64,000 nt of DNA from JBLHZY01 sp047631555 (GTDB lineage Bacteria; Pseudomonadota; Alphaproteobacteria; Rhodobacterales; Rhodobacteraceae): the NCBI GenBank assembly GCA_047631555.1, contig JBLHZY010000001.1:992001-1056000 (forward strand), written 5' to 3'. Below the pieces are notes generated by a model, which was given only the letters and a program-made list of their open reading frames with translations, searched no databases and had not been told where the DNA came from. Below are positions 35,211 to 45,367 of this stretch, piece by piece. Both the position numbers and the translations under genes were made by a program. Numbering within the stretch: the first letter of the stretch is position 1; each line of letters begins with the position of its first letter.

Positions 35211-38200
35211 TCAGGTTGTGCCGATATCGGCAAACTCAAGCCCGATGACAATTGGATCGTGATCCGATGTCCGGTAAGGCACTTCGCCATCAAACATCGC
35301 CGGATCGCGGCCAAAGTCGGTGTTGTAATCATAGGCGTCTGGCTCGGTCGAGTTGATATGCCAAGCAGCGGCGCCGGTGACATTGTCCATGATGCCGCTG
35401 TTGCCAAAGCCATAATCCAGCGTGCCGGTTTGGCCATCAAAGACATATGTTGTGGCGCCGGGATTGAAGGATTCCTCAAGGTTGGTATAGCCATCGGCCA
35501 GCATCGCATCGATCGGATCTTCCGCGCCATAAGCGTTGAAATCGCCAAGCACGAGGCTGTCTTCATCGGCGACCGCATCGAGCCAAGCAGTGATCACATC
35601 AACGCCCTCTTCGCGCATCTCGTCCGACGCGCCTGCCCCATCGTTCATGTCCGCATTGCTACCAGAGCCCGAGCCTTTGGATTTGAGGTGCACCACCGTA
35701 ACGGAGAAATCCTCGCCCGTTGCGATATCCTCAAAGGTGGCGGTGAGCGGCGAGCGGTTGGTGCCCGCGCCCTCAAAGACGCCAAGCCCATCGGCATCCA
35801 ATGCGCCAAACCCGAGTGGATCAAGATCAGCATCGGTGAGGAAATCAACCGTTCCAGGAACAACCGTGACGCTCGCAACTTTGTAGATCATCCCAACAGA
35901 GATCGCATCGCCGCCAACGTGATCTGAACCTGGATCAACCCAATCATAGATCGTGCCGCCAAGGGTCGCGTTCAGCTCGGCCACGAGATAGGCGATGGCA
36001 TTGCCGCTGCCTGTAGAGAAGTCATTCTCAAGCTCAACGAGGCCGAGAACATCCGCATCCAGCGCAACCAAAGTCGTGATCAGCTTTTCTGTCTGGCGGG
36101 TGAACTCTTCAAGGGTATCCGCGCCGCGAGGATCAAAGCCATTGGCCGTCGAGCCGCCATTATCAATGGTGGTGAAGTAGTTGAGAACATTGAACGAAAC
36201 GACCTTGAGGCTGCCGCCAACATCAGGCGCGCTTGCATCGCGTTCTTGGGTGTCCTCAAAGGTATTCACCCCATCTTCAACCGAGCGCACCCGGTAATTG
36301 GAGAAGGAATAATCGACAACGCCGGTGAGATTGGTGATCGTATCGCCCATCCCAAAACCGTCCGCTGTATTAAAGACCCCGTCGCCATTGATATCCGCCT
36401 CCGAAAGGATCGGCAGGTTTTGCCCGCTAAGCCCATCATCAAGCATGATCAAATCCGAGCCGATATCCTGCAAATAGGCATCATATCCGGCCACATCTGG
36501 ATCGTTGGACTGGGTGAATTGCTCAGGGCGATCCCCCGCAGTGAGGCGCACCTCGTTAAAGCGATCGGTGTTGTAGGTCTCGGTTACGGTGAGCGTATCG
36601 GTGATGTTGATCAACATCCCCTCATAGGCTTCCATATCGGCCACATAGGCAGAACCGCCCGAAACCACAGCATCAATCGCATCAAGGCTGACATCAACCG
36701 CCATCGTGTTTACGTCCGTAACAGCCCCGACCTCATCAATCGTAACGGCGCTTGCGGTGATCTGTGTATTGCCAAAGAATTCGCCGACAACCCCGGTTAC
36801 AGTGACCCGATCCCCGATATTCACATCGGCCAGCAATGCATCTTCAAAGACAAAGATGCCCTCTGATGTTGCGGCATCCGCGTCTTGATCCGCGCCCTCT
36901 TCCATGAGGTAAAAGCCGCCAAGATTGCGCATCTCGTCGCCGTCGCCATTCTGGAAATCCCCAACGACAATCGCCGTAACAGTGACCGTCTGACCAACCA
37001 TGGCAGACTCAGCGCCTGCGCCCTGAACGGCCGAGATCAGCGCCTCAACGCCAACGGGCGGATCAACCGGCCCGCCATCATCATTGGCCGCCCCGCGCGT
37101 ATCTTCCGCCGGCCCCTGCCAAACGCCTAAAGCATCACGCCAGAGCGATTCGCCGATGGCCGTTGAGCTGGCTTCGGCAACGCCCATCTCAACCGAAGTC
37201 ATCCCCGCCGCAGAGCCATTCGTCGCCACAAATGTGCCCTCATAAGAGAAGAACTCGACCGCCACGCCGCCAATCGCAACAGCAACCCCATCCGGCGAGC
37301 CGTTCTGAATGCCTGCGTGGTTCCAGACGTAGTAATCATAGGCGCCGTCTGTCGTCATGCTCATCGCCGAGAAATCAGCCGTGGCATAAGAGGCGCCGCC
37401 ACTGCCGTTATAAAGCTCGCCCGACATGTTTGAGACATCCGTGCCAGCCGTGACCCGGAACTCAACAAATTCGCCGGCATCCGCGCCAGCATTATCGTAA
37501 TGGATTTCGTTGATCCGAAGCTCAATCGCCTCGTTCGCCGCGCCCGGGGTTTGATCATCTGGCCCATGCCAAACGCCCGCACCATCGCGCCAAAGCGATT
37601 GACCAATCGCAGTGCTGCTTCCCTCGGAGACGCCGATATCGATCGAGGTTAGGCCAAAAGCAGGGCCCCCCGTTGCGTTGAAAGTGCCCTCATAGGAGAA
37701 GAACTCAAGCACATCCGCGCCATCAACCAATGCAATCCCATCAGGCGATCCATTTTGCAGCGCATGGCCTGTCGACACGTAATAATCATAGGTGCCGTCT
37801 GTGGTCATGGTCATGGAAGCATCCCCAAGCGCAACCGTGTCATACACAGCGCCGTTTGAGCCGTTATAAAGAACAACGCTCAGCGCTGTGACATCTGCGC
37901 CAGCCGCCACACGGACTTCAAAAAATTCGCCCTCATCCGCGCCTGCATTGTCGTAATGCATCTCATTGAGGCGCGGTGGATCGACGGGATCAACGGGCGG
38001 TTCGCTCTCGTTGTCATAACCAACCGAGGAAGGCGCACTGCCCTGCCAAATGCCCGCCGCATCGCGCTCTAATGATGTCCCAACCGCGCCGGTACCATCC
38101 TCAGAGACGCCCATATCAACCGATGTTAAGCCCGCAGCAGGCCCATCCGTCGCGGTCATTTCGCCTTCATAAGAGAAGAATTCCTGAACGCTGCCGTCCC

Positions 38201-39521
38201 AAACCAAGGCAAAGCCATCCGGCCCGCCGTTTTGGATCGAGCTGGGGGACCAGACGTAATAATCATAGGTGCCGTCGGTTGTCATGTTCATCGCACTTAG
38301 GCCGGAGGAGGCATAAACGCCGCCGCCATTGCCATTGTACAAATAGACCCCAGTGCTTGAGATATCCGCGCCCGCGGTCACGCGCACCTCAACAAATTCG
38401 CCAACATCGCCGCCCGCATTGTCATAGTGCAGCTCATTGAGACGCATCTCAAAACCGGGGCCCTCAGCAACATCGGTCACCTCAATCGCGATTGCTGCCG
38501 TGTCGCTGGCGCCGCCTGTATCCGTGGCCGAAACCTCGACGTCATAAATATTGTCGCCGCCATCGTCCAAAGGCGTCTCGAAATCGGGCGCACCAAGGAA
38601 GGTCAGCGCGCCAGTGCTTGCATCAATGGCGAAAAAGGCCGCATCAACGCCGCCCGAAATGCCGTAAGTGATCGCATCATTCTCAGCATCCGTCGCACCG
38701 ATCACCGCCAGAATATCGGTGGTGTTTTCCGCCACGCTGACGCTCACAGGCGCGATGATCGAGGGCGCATCATTTACGCCCGTGATGGAAACGGTCACCG
38801 TGGCGGTATCCGTGCCGCCTTTGCCATCATCAACCGTGTAGGTGAAGGTATCTTCGGCCGTGTCGCCTTCGCCCAATGCGTCGAAAATCCCGCCCGCATC
38901 ATAGGTGATCTGGCCGCCCGAAAGGCTTACGCTTGCGCCCGAGGCCGAGGTCGCATCGACACCGGTGATCGCCATCGCATCGCCATCAAACTCAAGGTCA
39001 TTGGCCAGCAAATCCGCGCCCTCAATAACAAGCGCTGTGTCCTCATCCGTGGCAAACGCATCGTCGCCCGCAAGAACCGCGTTATTCGTGCCATCAAGGT
39101 GAAAGGTGTAATCGTCAGCGGCGAAATAGATCGCCTCGATGCTGTGAAGCCGATCAACGCCCGCCCCCTCAGCCGCACCATCAAGGCGCGTGATCGAGAT
39201 GGGGCTCCATGGGCGGCAGCCTGCGTTTAGCTCATAATCGGTGATCGATCCGGCATAGGAAACCGTATCCAAACCATGCCCGCCAAAGTAGCGATTGTTG
39301 CCCGCGCCGCCAATGATCAGATCATCGCCAAAACCCGCATGAACAATATCATTGCCCGCGCCGCTCGAAATCTCATCGTCGCCCCAAAGGCCAAAAATAA
39401 TGTCCCGCCCCGCCGTCCCGGCAAGAACGTCTGCGCCCCAGCTGCCAAAAACCTTGGTGGGCCCGTGATGGGCATGATGATGGTGGCTGTGATGAGAGTT
39501 GTGATGAGAGTTTCGCGACAT
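35211..39521 (-). CDS. Secreted multidomain nuclease-like protein (RTX, cadherin-like, LTD, endonuclease/exonuclease)
   Basis: A 1436-residue protein, read from ATG 39521 with AAAGG upstream. In order: a His-rich start (residues 6-19, mostly His), RTX-type calcium repeats (about 24-90), a cadherin-like VCBS region (about 150-250), a second cadherin-like domain (255-350), three lamin-tail (LTD) repeats (from about 357, 515 and 667), an OB-fold-like region (about 822-1095) and a C-terminal endonuclease/exonuclease/phosphatase domain (about 1105-1430). Catalytic residues E1163, D1327 and N1329 (GDFNAYG), and D1420-H1421 (SDHDP) are present. It resembles ExeM/NucH extracellular DNases. There is no classical signal peptide; type I export is inferred from the RTX repeats, which are at the N-terminus rather than the usual C-terminus. 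Confidence 0.87.
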   Translation of the reverse strand: MSRNSHHNSHHSHHHHAHHGPTKVFGSWGADVLAGTAGRDIIFGLWGDDEISSGAGNDIVHAGFGDDLIIGGAGNNRYFGGHGLDTVSYAGSITDYELNAGCRPWSPISITRLDGAAEGAGVDRLHSIEAIYFAADDYTFHLDGTNNAVLAGDDAFATDEDTALVIEGADLLANDLEFDGDAMAITGVDATSASGASVSLSGGQITYDAGGIFDALGEGDTAEDTFTYTVDDGKGGTDTATVTVSITGVNDAPSIIAPVSVSVAENTTDILAVIGATDAENDAITYGISGGVDAAFFAIDASTGALTFLGAPDFETPLDDGGDNIYDVEVSATDTGGASDTAAIAIEVTDVAEGPGFEMRLNELHYDNAGGDVGEFVEVRVTAGADISSTGVYLYNGNGGGVYASSGLSAMNMTTDGTYDYYVWSPSSIQNGGPDGFALVWDGSVQEFFSYEGEMTATDGPAAGLTSVDMGVSEDGTGAVGTSLERDAAGIWQGSAPSSVGYDNESEPPVDPVDPPRLNEMHYDNAGADEGEFFEVRVAAGADVTALSVVLYNGSNGAVYDTVALGDASMTMTTDGTYDYYVSTGHALQNGSPDGIALVDGADVLEFFSYEGTFNATGGPAFGLTSIDIGVSEGSSTAIGQSLWRDGAGVWHGPDDQTPGAANEAIELRINEIHYDNAGADAGEFVEFRVTAGTDVSNMSGELYNGSGGASYATADFSAMSMTTDGAYDYYVWNHAGIQNGSPDGVAVAIGGVAVEFFSYEGTFVATNGSAAGMTSVEMGVAEASSTAIGESLWRDALGVWQGPAEDTRGAANDDGGPVDPPVGVEALISAVQGAGAESAMVGQTVTVTAIVVGDFQNGDGDEMRNLGGFYLMEEGADQDADAATSEGIFVFEDALLADVNIGDRVTVTGVVGEFFGNTQITASAVTIDEVGAVTDVNTMAVDVSLDAIDAVVSGGSAYVADMEAYEGMLINITDTLTVTETYNTDRFNEVRLTAGDRPEQFTQSNDPDVAGYDAYLQDIGSDLIMLDDGLSGQNLPILSEADINGDGVFNTADGFGMGDTITNLTGVVDYSFSNYRVRSVEDGVNTFEDTQERDASAPDVGGSLKVVSFNVLNYFTTIDNGGSTANGFDPRGADTLEEFTRQTEKLITTLVALDADVLGLVELENDFSTGSGNAIAYLVAELNATLGGTIYDWVDPGSDHVGGDAISVGMIYKVASVTVVPGTVDFLTDADLDPLGFGALDADGLGVFEGAGTNRSPLTATFEDIATGEDFSVTVVHLKSKGSGSGSNADMNDGAGASDEMREEGVDVITAWLDAVADEDSLVLGDFNAYGAEDPIDAMLADGYTNLEESFNPGATTYVFDGQTGTLDYGFGNSGIMDNVTGAAAWHINSTEPDAYDYNTDFGRDPAMFDGEVPYRTSDHDPIVIGLEFADIGTT

Positions 39522-39567
39522 AATGAGGCCTTTCGGTAAATCGTTTCTGCACAATTCGCACCGCAAC

Positions 39568-39585
39568 ATCACAAGCATATGTCAG
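39568..39585 (-). promoter_or_regulatory. Candidate PhoB box upstream of the nuclease gene
   Basis: On the minus strand two 7-base direct repeats, CTGACAT and TTGTGAT, are set 11 bases apart, start to start. They match the CTGTCAT half-site at 6 and 5 of 7 positions. The site is about 47-64 bases upstream of the start codon. It is a weak match found by eye. Confidence 0.3.
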
Positions 39586-39824
39586 CTTCGTGAAAGGTGC
39601 TGGTCGCCGCGATGCCTGCCCCCCTAGACAAGGCGCAACACGGACCACACGCGCAGATTGCGCGGGCAAATGCCGAGACGTCAAGCGTAAGGGTTAACCA
39701 TTCCTGACTATTTGGTAAAAACGCTTGGATTTTGGGCGCTCCCCTCAGACGGCACCCGCAGAGCGCGAACAATGACGCCTCGGAATCAGCGATTGTTTTC
39801 ATTTCAGAAACGCAGCGCGCAAAC

Positions 39825-39856
39825 AAAAACGGGCAGGCATATTCCATGCCCGCCCG
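39825..39856 (-). terminator. Terminator of mrcA
   Basis: On the minus strand an 11-bp stem (39856-39846 with 39840-39830, one non-Watson-Crick pair) with a 5-base loop is followed by five T (39829-39825). It lies about 40 bases after the mrcA stop. Confidence 0.85.
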
Positions 39857-39898
39857 TCCGTAATTTCAGCCCAGAGCCGCTTCAACCAAAAGCTGTGC

Positions 39899-42445
39899 CT
39901 AGTACAATCCGCCTGCCGAAAGCGTTCCAAGCGTGGCCTTCTTGGGCACGATCACAACCTCGCCGGTTGAGGTGCGAACCTTCTCGCCGGAATTGTTAAT
40001 TTCGCCAGAAAACAGCGGCAAATTGGCCCCCATCGCAAAGCCCCCGTCAAAGGTGATCCCAAAGACCGGCTCCTCGCCATCGCGGAAATACTCGGCAACA
40101 ACATTGGGGCCGATGGCATCATCCGACAGGCGCGCGCCGGTAAAGCGATCGATCTTCATGAAATGCCCGCCGGGCGGGACGCGGAATTTGCCGCCGCCAT
40201 ATTTGCGCGTCGCTTCTTGCATGAAACTGTTGAACACAGGGCCGCAAAACCCGCCCCCCGAAGCGCCGGGCATCGAGCGCGGGCGATCATATCCGATGTA
40301 ACAGCCGGCCACGATATTTGAGGTAAACCCAACAAACCAAGCGTCCTTACCGTCGTTGGTTGTGCCGGTTTTGCCCGCAACGGGCACCGAAAGATTAACC
40401 CGCCCCTTGGCTGTCCCGCGCTGCACCACGCCCTGCATCATCGAGGTCAGCTGATAGGCGGTGATCGCATCCATCACACGGCCACGGTTTGAAACGATCG
40501 TTGGCGCTTTTCCCTCGGCAATCTGCGGCTCGGCGCATTCATTACAGATGCGCTGATCATGGCGATAAACCGTCTTGCCCCAGCGATCTTGCACCCGGTC
40601 AACCAGCGTCGGCTCAACCCGTTCGCCGCCATTGGCAAACATCGCATAAGCCGTCACCATCTTAAACAAAGTGGTCTCTTCCGAGCCCAAAGCATTGGCC
40701 AAAAACGGCTGCATATTCTCATAAACGCCAAAGCGCTCGGCATAGGCGGCCACGGTTTCCATGCCCACTTCTTCGGCCAAACGGATCGTCATCAGGTTTC
40801 GCGATTGCTCGATCCCGGTGCGCAGCGGCGTGGGGCCATAGAACTGTTTGGAGGCATTCTTGGGCCGCCAAACCCCTTGCGGCGTGTTGATCTCAATCGG
40901 CGCATCAACAACAATCGTTGCAGGGGTAAAGCCGCTATCAAGCGCAGAGGCATAGACAAACGGCTTGAACGAAGAGCCGGGCTGACGGGTCGCTTGGGTT
41001 GCGCGGTTGAACACCGAATGCTGATAGCTAAAGCCGCCCTGCATCGCGATCACACGGCCCGTGTTAACATCCATCGCCATAAATCCGCCTTGCACATCAG
41101 GGACTTGGCGCAGGGTCCAGCGAATAAAGCTGCCATCGCTATCGGCCGTCATCCGGCGCACATGCACCACATCCCCAACCGCAACCAGATCGCCCGCGCC
41201 GCTTGCGCGTTTGGCCAAAGAGCCATCCTCTTTGCGTTTGCGCGCCCATTGCGCATCCTTTGCCGGGATCCAATGACCATCGGCATCATTCTCAACGCCC
41301 TCAATCCCGATGCGCGCATTTCCATCCGCAATCTCCAAAACAACGGCCGGATACCACTGGCTTTCCAGATCGATATCACGGGCGACTTTGACCTCGGCCA
41401 AAGCCGCGCGCCATGTCGCCTCATCCGCCAATTGCCCCGGCTCAAGCACCTTGCGGGTGCCGCGCCAAACACCATAGCTGCGATCAATGTCTTCAAGGCG
41501 CGCACGAAGCGAATTGGCCGCTTTGTTCTGCAATTCCGGATCCAAGGTCGCGCGAATGGAAAGCCCGCCGTTGAAGAATTCCTCTTCGCCAAAGTTGCGG
41601 CTTAGCTGGCGGCGAATTTCATCCGTAAAGTAATCGCGCGACGGCAAAGCGCGGCGGAAACTCTCGTAATCGCCGTTCTGAACCGTCAGCAATCGGGTCG
41701 CAACAGCGGCATCGTAATCGACGCCTGACAGAAAGCCATTCTCATGCATCTCTTTGAGCACGAAATTGCGCCGCCTCACGGCCTCGTCATAATTATCAAC
41801 CGGATCAAGGCCGTATGGCTTCTTGGGCAAGGCCGCGAGATAGGCCGCCTCTTCTGGGCGCAGCTCGGCCAAGGTCTTGTTGTAATAGCTCTGCGCCGCC
41901 GCCGCGACGCCAAAAGAGCGCGCCCCAAGATCAATCTCGTTGAGATAAAGCTCTAGGATTTTCTCTTTGTTCAGGGTCTGCTCAAGGCGGGCCGCAAGGA
42001 TCAATTCCTTGATTTTGCGCTCTGCGGAGCGATCTGAAGACAGCAAAAAGTTCTTCATCACCTGCTGTGTGATGGTCGAGGCACCGCGAAGCCGCCCGCC
42101 GCGCGCCGCATCCAAAGCCGCCGCAATCATCCCGCGCGGATCATAGCCTTTATGGGTGTAGAAGTTTTTATCCTCGGCCGAAATGAAGGCAAATTTGACC
42201 ATTTGAGGAATGTCCTCAGCCGGAACAAACAACCGCCGCTCTCGTGCAAATTCATCAATGATTTTGCCCTCGCCCGAGTAAATTCGGCTGATCGTGGGCG
42301 GGGTATAGCTGGCAAGCTGCTCATGGTTGGGCAAGTCTTGGCCGTAATACCAAAAAATGCCCCCGATGAAGAGCGCAGCCGTGACAGCGCCGATCGTCAG
42401 AAGCGAAAATATCGTCCCTAAAAAGGAAAGGAAATACCTGACCAA
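39899..42445 (-). CDS. mrcA: Penicillin-binding protein 1A
   Basis: A bifunctional peptidoglycan synthase. The protein has an N-terminal membrane anchor, a transglycosylase domain (FISAEDKNFYTHKGYDPRGM carries the catalytic Glu) and a transpeptidase domain with the SxxK serine in QPGSSFKPF, SRN in EQSRNLMTIR, and KTG in AGKTGTTNDGKDAWF. I favour the TTG at 42445 (MVRYFLSFLGTIFS, with GAGGG seven bases upstream), giving 848 residues; an in-frame GTG at 42478 would add 11. It follows amiC on the same strand by about 155 bases, a conserved cell-wall pair. Confidence 0.95.
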   Translation of the reverse strand: MVRYFLSFLGTIFSLLTIGAVTAALFIGGIFWYYGQDLPNHEQLASYTPPTISRIYSGEGKIIDEFARERRLFVPAEDIPQMVKFAFISAEDKNFYTHKGYDPRGMIAAALDAARGGRLRGASTITQQVMKNFLLSSDRSAERKIKELILAARLEQTLNKEKILELYLNEIDLGARSFGVAAAAQSYYNKTLAELRPEEAAYLAALPKKPYGLDPVDNYDEAVRRRNFVLKEMHENGFLSGVDYDAAVATRLLTVQNGDYESFRRALPSRDYFTDEIRRQLSRNFGEEEFFNGGLSIRATLDPELQNKAANSLRARLEDIDRSYGVWRGTRKVLEPGQLADEATWRAALAEVKVARDIDLESQWYPAVVLEIADGNARIGIEGVENDADGHWIPAKDAQWARKRKEDGSLAKRASGAGDLVAVGDVVHVRRMTADSDGSFIRWTLRQVPDVQGGFMAMDVNTGRVIAMQGGFSYQHSVFNRATQATRQPGSSFKPFVYASALDSGFTPATIVVDAPIEINTPQGVWRPKNASKQFYGPTPLRTGIEQSRNLMTIRLAEEVGMETVAAYAERFGVYENMQPFLANALGSEETTLFKMVTAYAMFANGGERVEPTLVDRVQDRWGKTVYRHDQRICNECAEPQIAEGKAPTIVSNRGRVMDAITAYQLTSMMQGVVQRGTAKGRVNLSVPVAGKTGTTNDGKDAWFVGFTSNIVAGCYIGYDRPRSMPGASGGGFCGPVFNSFMQEATRKYGGGKFRVPPGGHFMKIDRFTGARLSDDAIGPNVVAEYFRDGEEPVFGITFDGGFAMGANLPLFSGEINNSGEKVRTSTGEVVIVPKKATLGTLSAGGLY

Positions 42446-42600
42446 TGCCGCGCCCTCACACCTATTTGTCGCCCTCACTATACGCAGTTTGAGGCCGGGT
42501 CAAAGCGCGACGCTGCGCAATTGAGCCATTTCCGGCCACACACCGCATCACATTGGTTTGATCCGCGCATAGCACAAGAGTTTCAGCGCAAATCCCGGGC

Positions 42601-43977
42601 CTACTGGCGCAGCAATTGCGCCTGCGCTGCATCCGCTTCGCCCCATTTGATCAAAGCATCCCGGATCGCCCAAACGGCCTTGGCCCGCCATGCAGGATCG
42701 CTCAAACGGCCAAGATCGCGCGGGCTGGAAAGAAAGCCTAACTCTATCAAAACGCTCGGAATATCCGGCGCTTTCAGCACGGAAAACCCCGCCTCAAGCC
42801 GTGGCCGTTTGTGCATCCCAACGCTTGGCGCAAGCTCGGCCACAAGCGCATCGGCCAAAGCATCCGCGCGCGGTGCGGTTTCTGTGCGGGCCAAATCCAT
42901 CAAAACATTCGCAACGACATCGTCCTGCGCGCTCAAATCAACGCCCGCGATCAAATCCGCGCGATCATGGCGCTCGGCCAGTTTTTGCGAAGCCACGTCC
43001 GAGGCGCGATCCGAAAGCGTATAGATCGTCGCCCCCGAGGCGCGCCCCTCGGCCAAAGCATCCGCATGCAGCGACAAAAACACATCCGCCCCCGCCCTGC
43101 GCGCAATCGAGACGCGCTCCTCAAGCGGAACAAACACATCCTCAGAGCGCGTCAAAACAACCTCAAACTGCCCCGCCCGCACCAACATTTCCTGCAATTC
43201 GCGCGCGAAAGTCAGCATCAGATCGGCCTCGTCGATCTCGCCATTCTCGGCACCCGGATCAATCCCGCCATGCCCCGGATCAAGCACAACAACAAGCGGC
43301 GCATCGCCGCTCTGGCGGGTCTTGGCGGGCGGCAAATCCTTGCGCGCGGACATCCCTGCATAAAGCGCATCCGCCGGAACGCCCGCCTCGGCGGCAAATT
43401 CAGCAGCGCTCACTGGGGCCAAAAGCAAATGCACCAATGCGCCGCCCTCAGGCGCGCCCGCACCGGTCTGCATCCCCGCTTCCTTTAGCGCCAATGGCTC
43501 GTTTAGCTCCAAAACCATCCGCGACCAGCCCGGCCGAAACAGCCCAACATGCGCCTCACCAACACGATCTGATCCCTCAAACCCCAGCCGATCAAACCCG
43601 GCCCAATCGACCTCGGAAAAATCAACGACAAGGCGCGGCGGCGCATCGACTGTGAATATTCGAAACGGAACCGGCTGGCTGAGCGCAAGCTCCAAAACAG
43701 TGCTGCGGCCCTTGTCAAACAGGCGCGCGCCTTGTGGCAAAACCCGCGCAAGCGCCGAAAGCCGGCGCGATTGTGAAATCTGTGGTGCGGGGGCCGGCGC
43801 CGATTGCGCGGGGCTTTGCTCGGCCTCTTCGCGCGCCAAATCTTGGGCCAGCTCCTTGGCCAAAGCCGCCGCAATCCCCTCTGCAATCCCGTCTGCGGCA
43901 TCTTCGCTCATGGCCGTTCCCGCGCCAAACAAGGCGGCAAGTCCGATCCCCAATGCTGCGCCGATTAGTCTGCTCAT
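42601..43977 (-). CDS. amiC: N-acetylmuramoyl-L-alanine amidase (AmiC type)
   Basis: A periplasmic zinc amidase that frees stem peptides from the glycan during division. The 458-residue protein starts at ATG 43977 (AGAGG seven bases upstream). It has a signal peptide (MSRLIGAALGIGLAALFGAG), a linker rich in Ala and Pro, an AMIN domain (about 90-175) and the Amidase_3 domain (about 235-445). The latter has DPGHGGIDPGAENG (zinc His), SLHADALAEG (zinc His) and IELGFLSSP (catalytic Glu). It is upstream of mrcA in the same direction. No separate EnvC-like activator lies in the window. Confidence 0.93.
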   Translation of the reverse strand: MSRLIGAALGIGLAALFGAGTAMSEDAADGIAEGIAAALAKELAQDLAREEAEQSPAQSAPAPAPQISQSRRLSALARVLPQGARLFDKGRSTVLELALSQPVPFRIFTVDAPPRLVVDFSEVDWAGFDRLGFEGSDRVGEAHVGLFRPGWSRMVLELNEPLALKEAGMQTGAGAPEGGALVHLLLAPVSAAEFAAEAGVPADALYAGMSARKDLPPAKTRQSGDAPLVVVLDPGHGGIDPGAENGEIDEADLMLTFARELQEMLVRAGQFEVVLTRSEDVFVPLEERVSIARRAGADVFLSLHADALAEGRASGATIYTLSDRASDVASQKLAERHDRADLIAGVDLSAQDDVVANVLMDLARTETAPRADALADALVAELAPSVGMHKRPRLEAGFSVLKAPDIPSVLIELGFLSSPRDLGRLSDPAWRAKAVWAIRDALIKWGEADAAQAQLLRQ

Positions 43978-44039
43978 GCTGGCCTCTTGATGCATTGTTT
44001 TTTGCCTTATACCGCGCCCTGCCCCGGCGCGCCATAAGA

Positions 44040-45185
44040 TCAGCCGCGCTGCGCCATATAGGCGGCCAAACGGCGCAAACCTTCCTCAATATCGGCTGTG
44101 GCGCGCGCATAAGAAAAGCGCAGGGTCTGATGGCCCCGCAGCGGATCAAAATCCAATCCCGGCGTCACCGCAACGCCCGCATGTTCCAAAATATCCGCGG
44201 CCAACTGGCGGCTATCATCAGTGATCGCGCTCACATCCGCATAGATATAAAACGCCCCGTCCGGCGGCGCGAAATCGGGAAAGCCCGCGCCGGGCAACCC
44301 CTCAATCATCAGCGCGCGATTGCGGGCATAAACCGCGAGATTGCCCTCTAGCTCTTCAATCCCATCAAGCGCGCCAAGGGCGGCAATCTGGCTTGCATGC
44401 GGCGGGCAAATAAACAGGTTCTGCGCCAAACGCTCAATCACCCGCACATGATCGGGCGGCACAACCATCCAGCCAATGCGCCAGCCCGTCATCGAGAAAT
44501 ACTTCGAAAACGAGTTGATCACATAGACATCATCAGAAATCTCAAGCGCCGAAGTCGCGCGCCCATCATATTGAATGCCATGATAAATCTCGTCCGAGAT
44601 AAAGGCGATGTCGCGCGCCGCGCAGGCCGCAATCAGGCTCTCCATGGCCGCCCGATCAAGCATGGTTCCCGATGGATTGCCCGGCGAGGCGACGATCAGC
44701 CCGGCCAAATCTGCGGGCAAATCGCCCGCCACTGGCTGCAAGCGATTGGCCTTTGAGCTCTGCATGCCGACTGGCTCTAAATCCAGCGCCGAGAGGATTT
44801 GGCGATAGCTCGGATAGCCCGGCTCGCCCAGTCCAACGCGCGCGCCCGCATCAAACAGCGCAGTAAACGCCAGGATAAACGCCGCCGATGACCCGGAGGT
44901 GATCACCACCCGCGCCGGATCAAGCGTCACCCCATACCAATCCAGATAAAGCGCGGCGATTCTGGCGCGCAGGGCCGGCAAGCCAAGCGCCACCGTATAG
45001 CCAAGCGGTGCGCCATCCTCCATCGCCTCACTTAGGGCCGCGCGCGCTGTCCCCGGCGCCCCCGTCCCCGGCTGACCAACCTCCATGTGAATGATATGAC
45101 GCCCCGCATCCTCAGCCGCACGCGCAGCCTCCATCACATCCATCACAATAAAGGGATCAACCGCACTTCGCCTTGAGTTTCTCAT
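44040..45185 (-). CDS. Class I/II pyridoxal-phosphate aminotransferase
   Basis: A 381-residue aminotransferase. PLP lysine lies in NSFSKYFSMTGWRIGWMVVP; substrate carboxylate Arg in LRFSYARA; other fold-type I blocks are VVITSGSSAAFILAFTALFD and VASPGNPSGT. I chose ATG 45185 because GGAG lies six bases upstream; an ATG four codons earlier is also possible. Substrate cannot be told from sequence alone (aspartate, alanine or aromatic type are possible). It ends about 60 bases before the amiC start on the same strand. Confidence 0.88.
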   Translation of the reverse strand: MRNSRRSAVDPFIVMDVMEAARAAEDAGRHIIHMEVGQPGTGAPGTARAALSEAMEDGAPLGYTVALGLPALRARIAALYLDWYGVTLDPARVVITSGSSAAFILAFTALFDAGARVGLGEPGYPSYRQILSALDLEPVGMQSSKANRLQPVAGDLPADLAGLIVASPGNPSGTMLDRAAMESLIAACAARDIAFISDEIYHGIQYDGRATSALEISDDVYVINSFSKYFSMTGWRIGWMVVPPDHVRVIERLAQNLFICPPHASQIAALGALDGIEELEGNLAVYARNRALMIEGLPGAGFPDFAPPDGAFYIYADVSAITDDSRQLAADILEHAGVAVTPGLDFDPLRGHQTLRFSYARATADIEEGLRRLAAYMAQRG

Positions 45186-45367
45186 GTTCAGCTCCATAAT
45201 CGCCCAAACTTTTGGGAGAGAGGCATTTGGAGCTATTGGGTCGCATCACAGACCTGCGCCGTCAATGGCCAAGCGCCAAGCTGTGCCTTGCCGCGCCGCT
45301 CAAATATGATAGGCCCAAGCTAAGGCCAAACCGGCGCGCCACAAGCGCCAAAGAAAAGTGAGATGAT

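Larger units (their letters stand above)
39522..39898. other. Intergenic region upstream of the nuclease gene
   Basis: Both flanking genes are on the minus strand. The region holds a possible Pho box at 39568-39585 and the mrcA terminator at 39825-39856. I see no convincing small gene. Confidence 0.5.
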
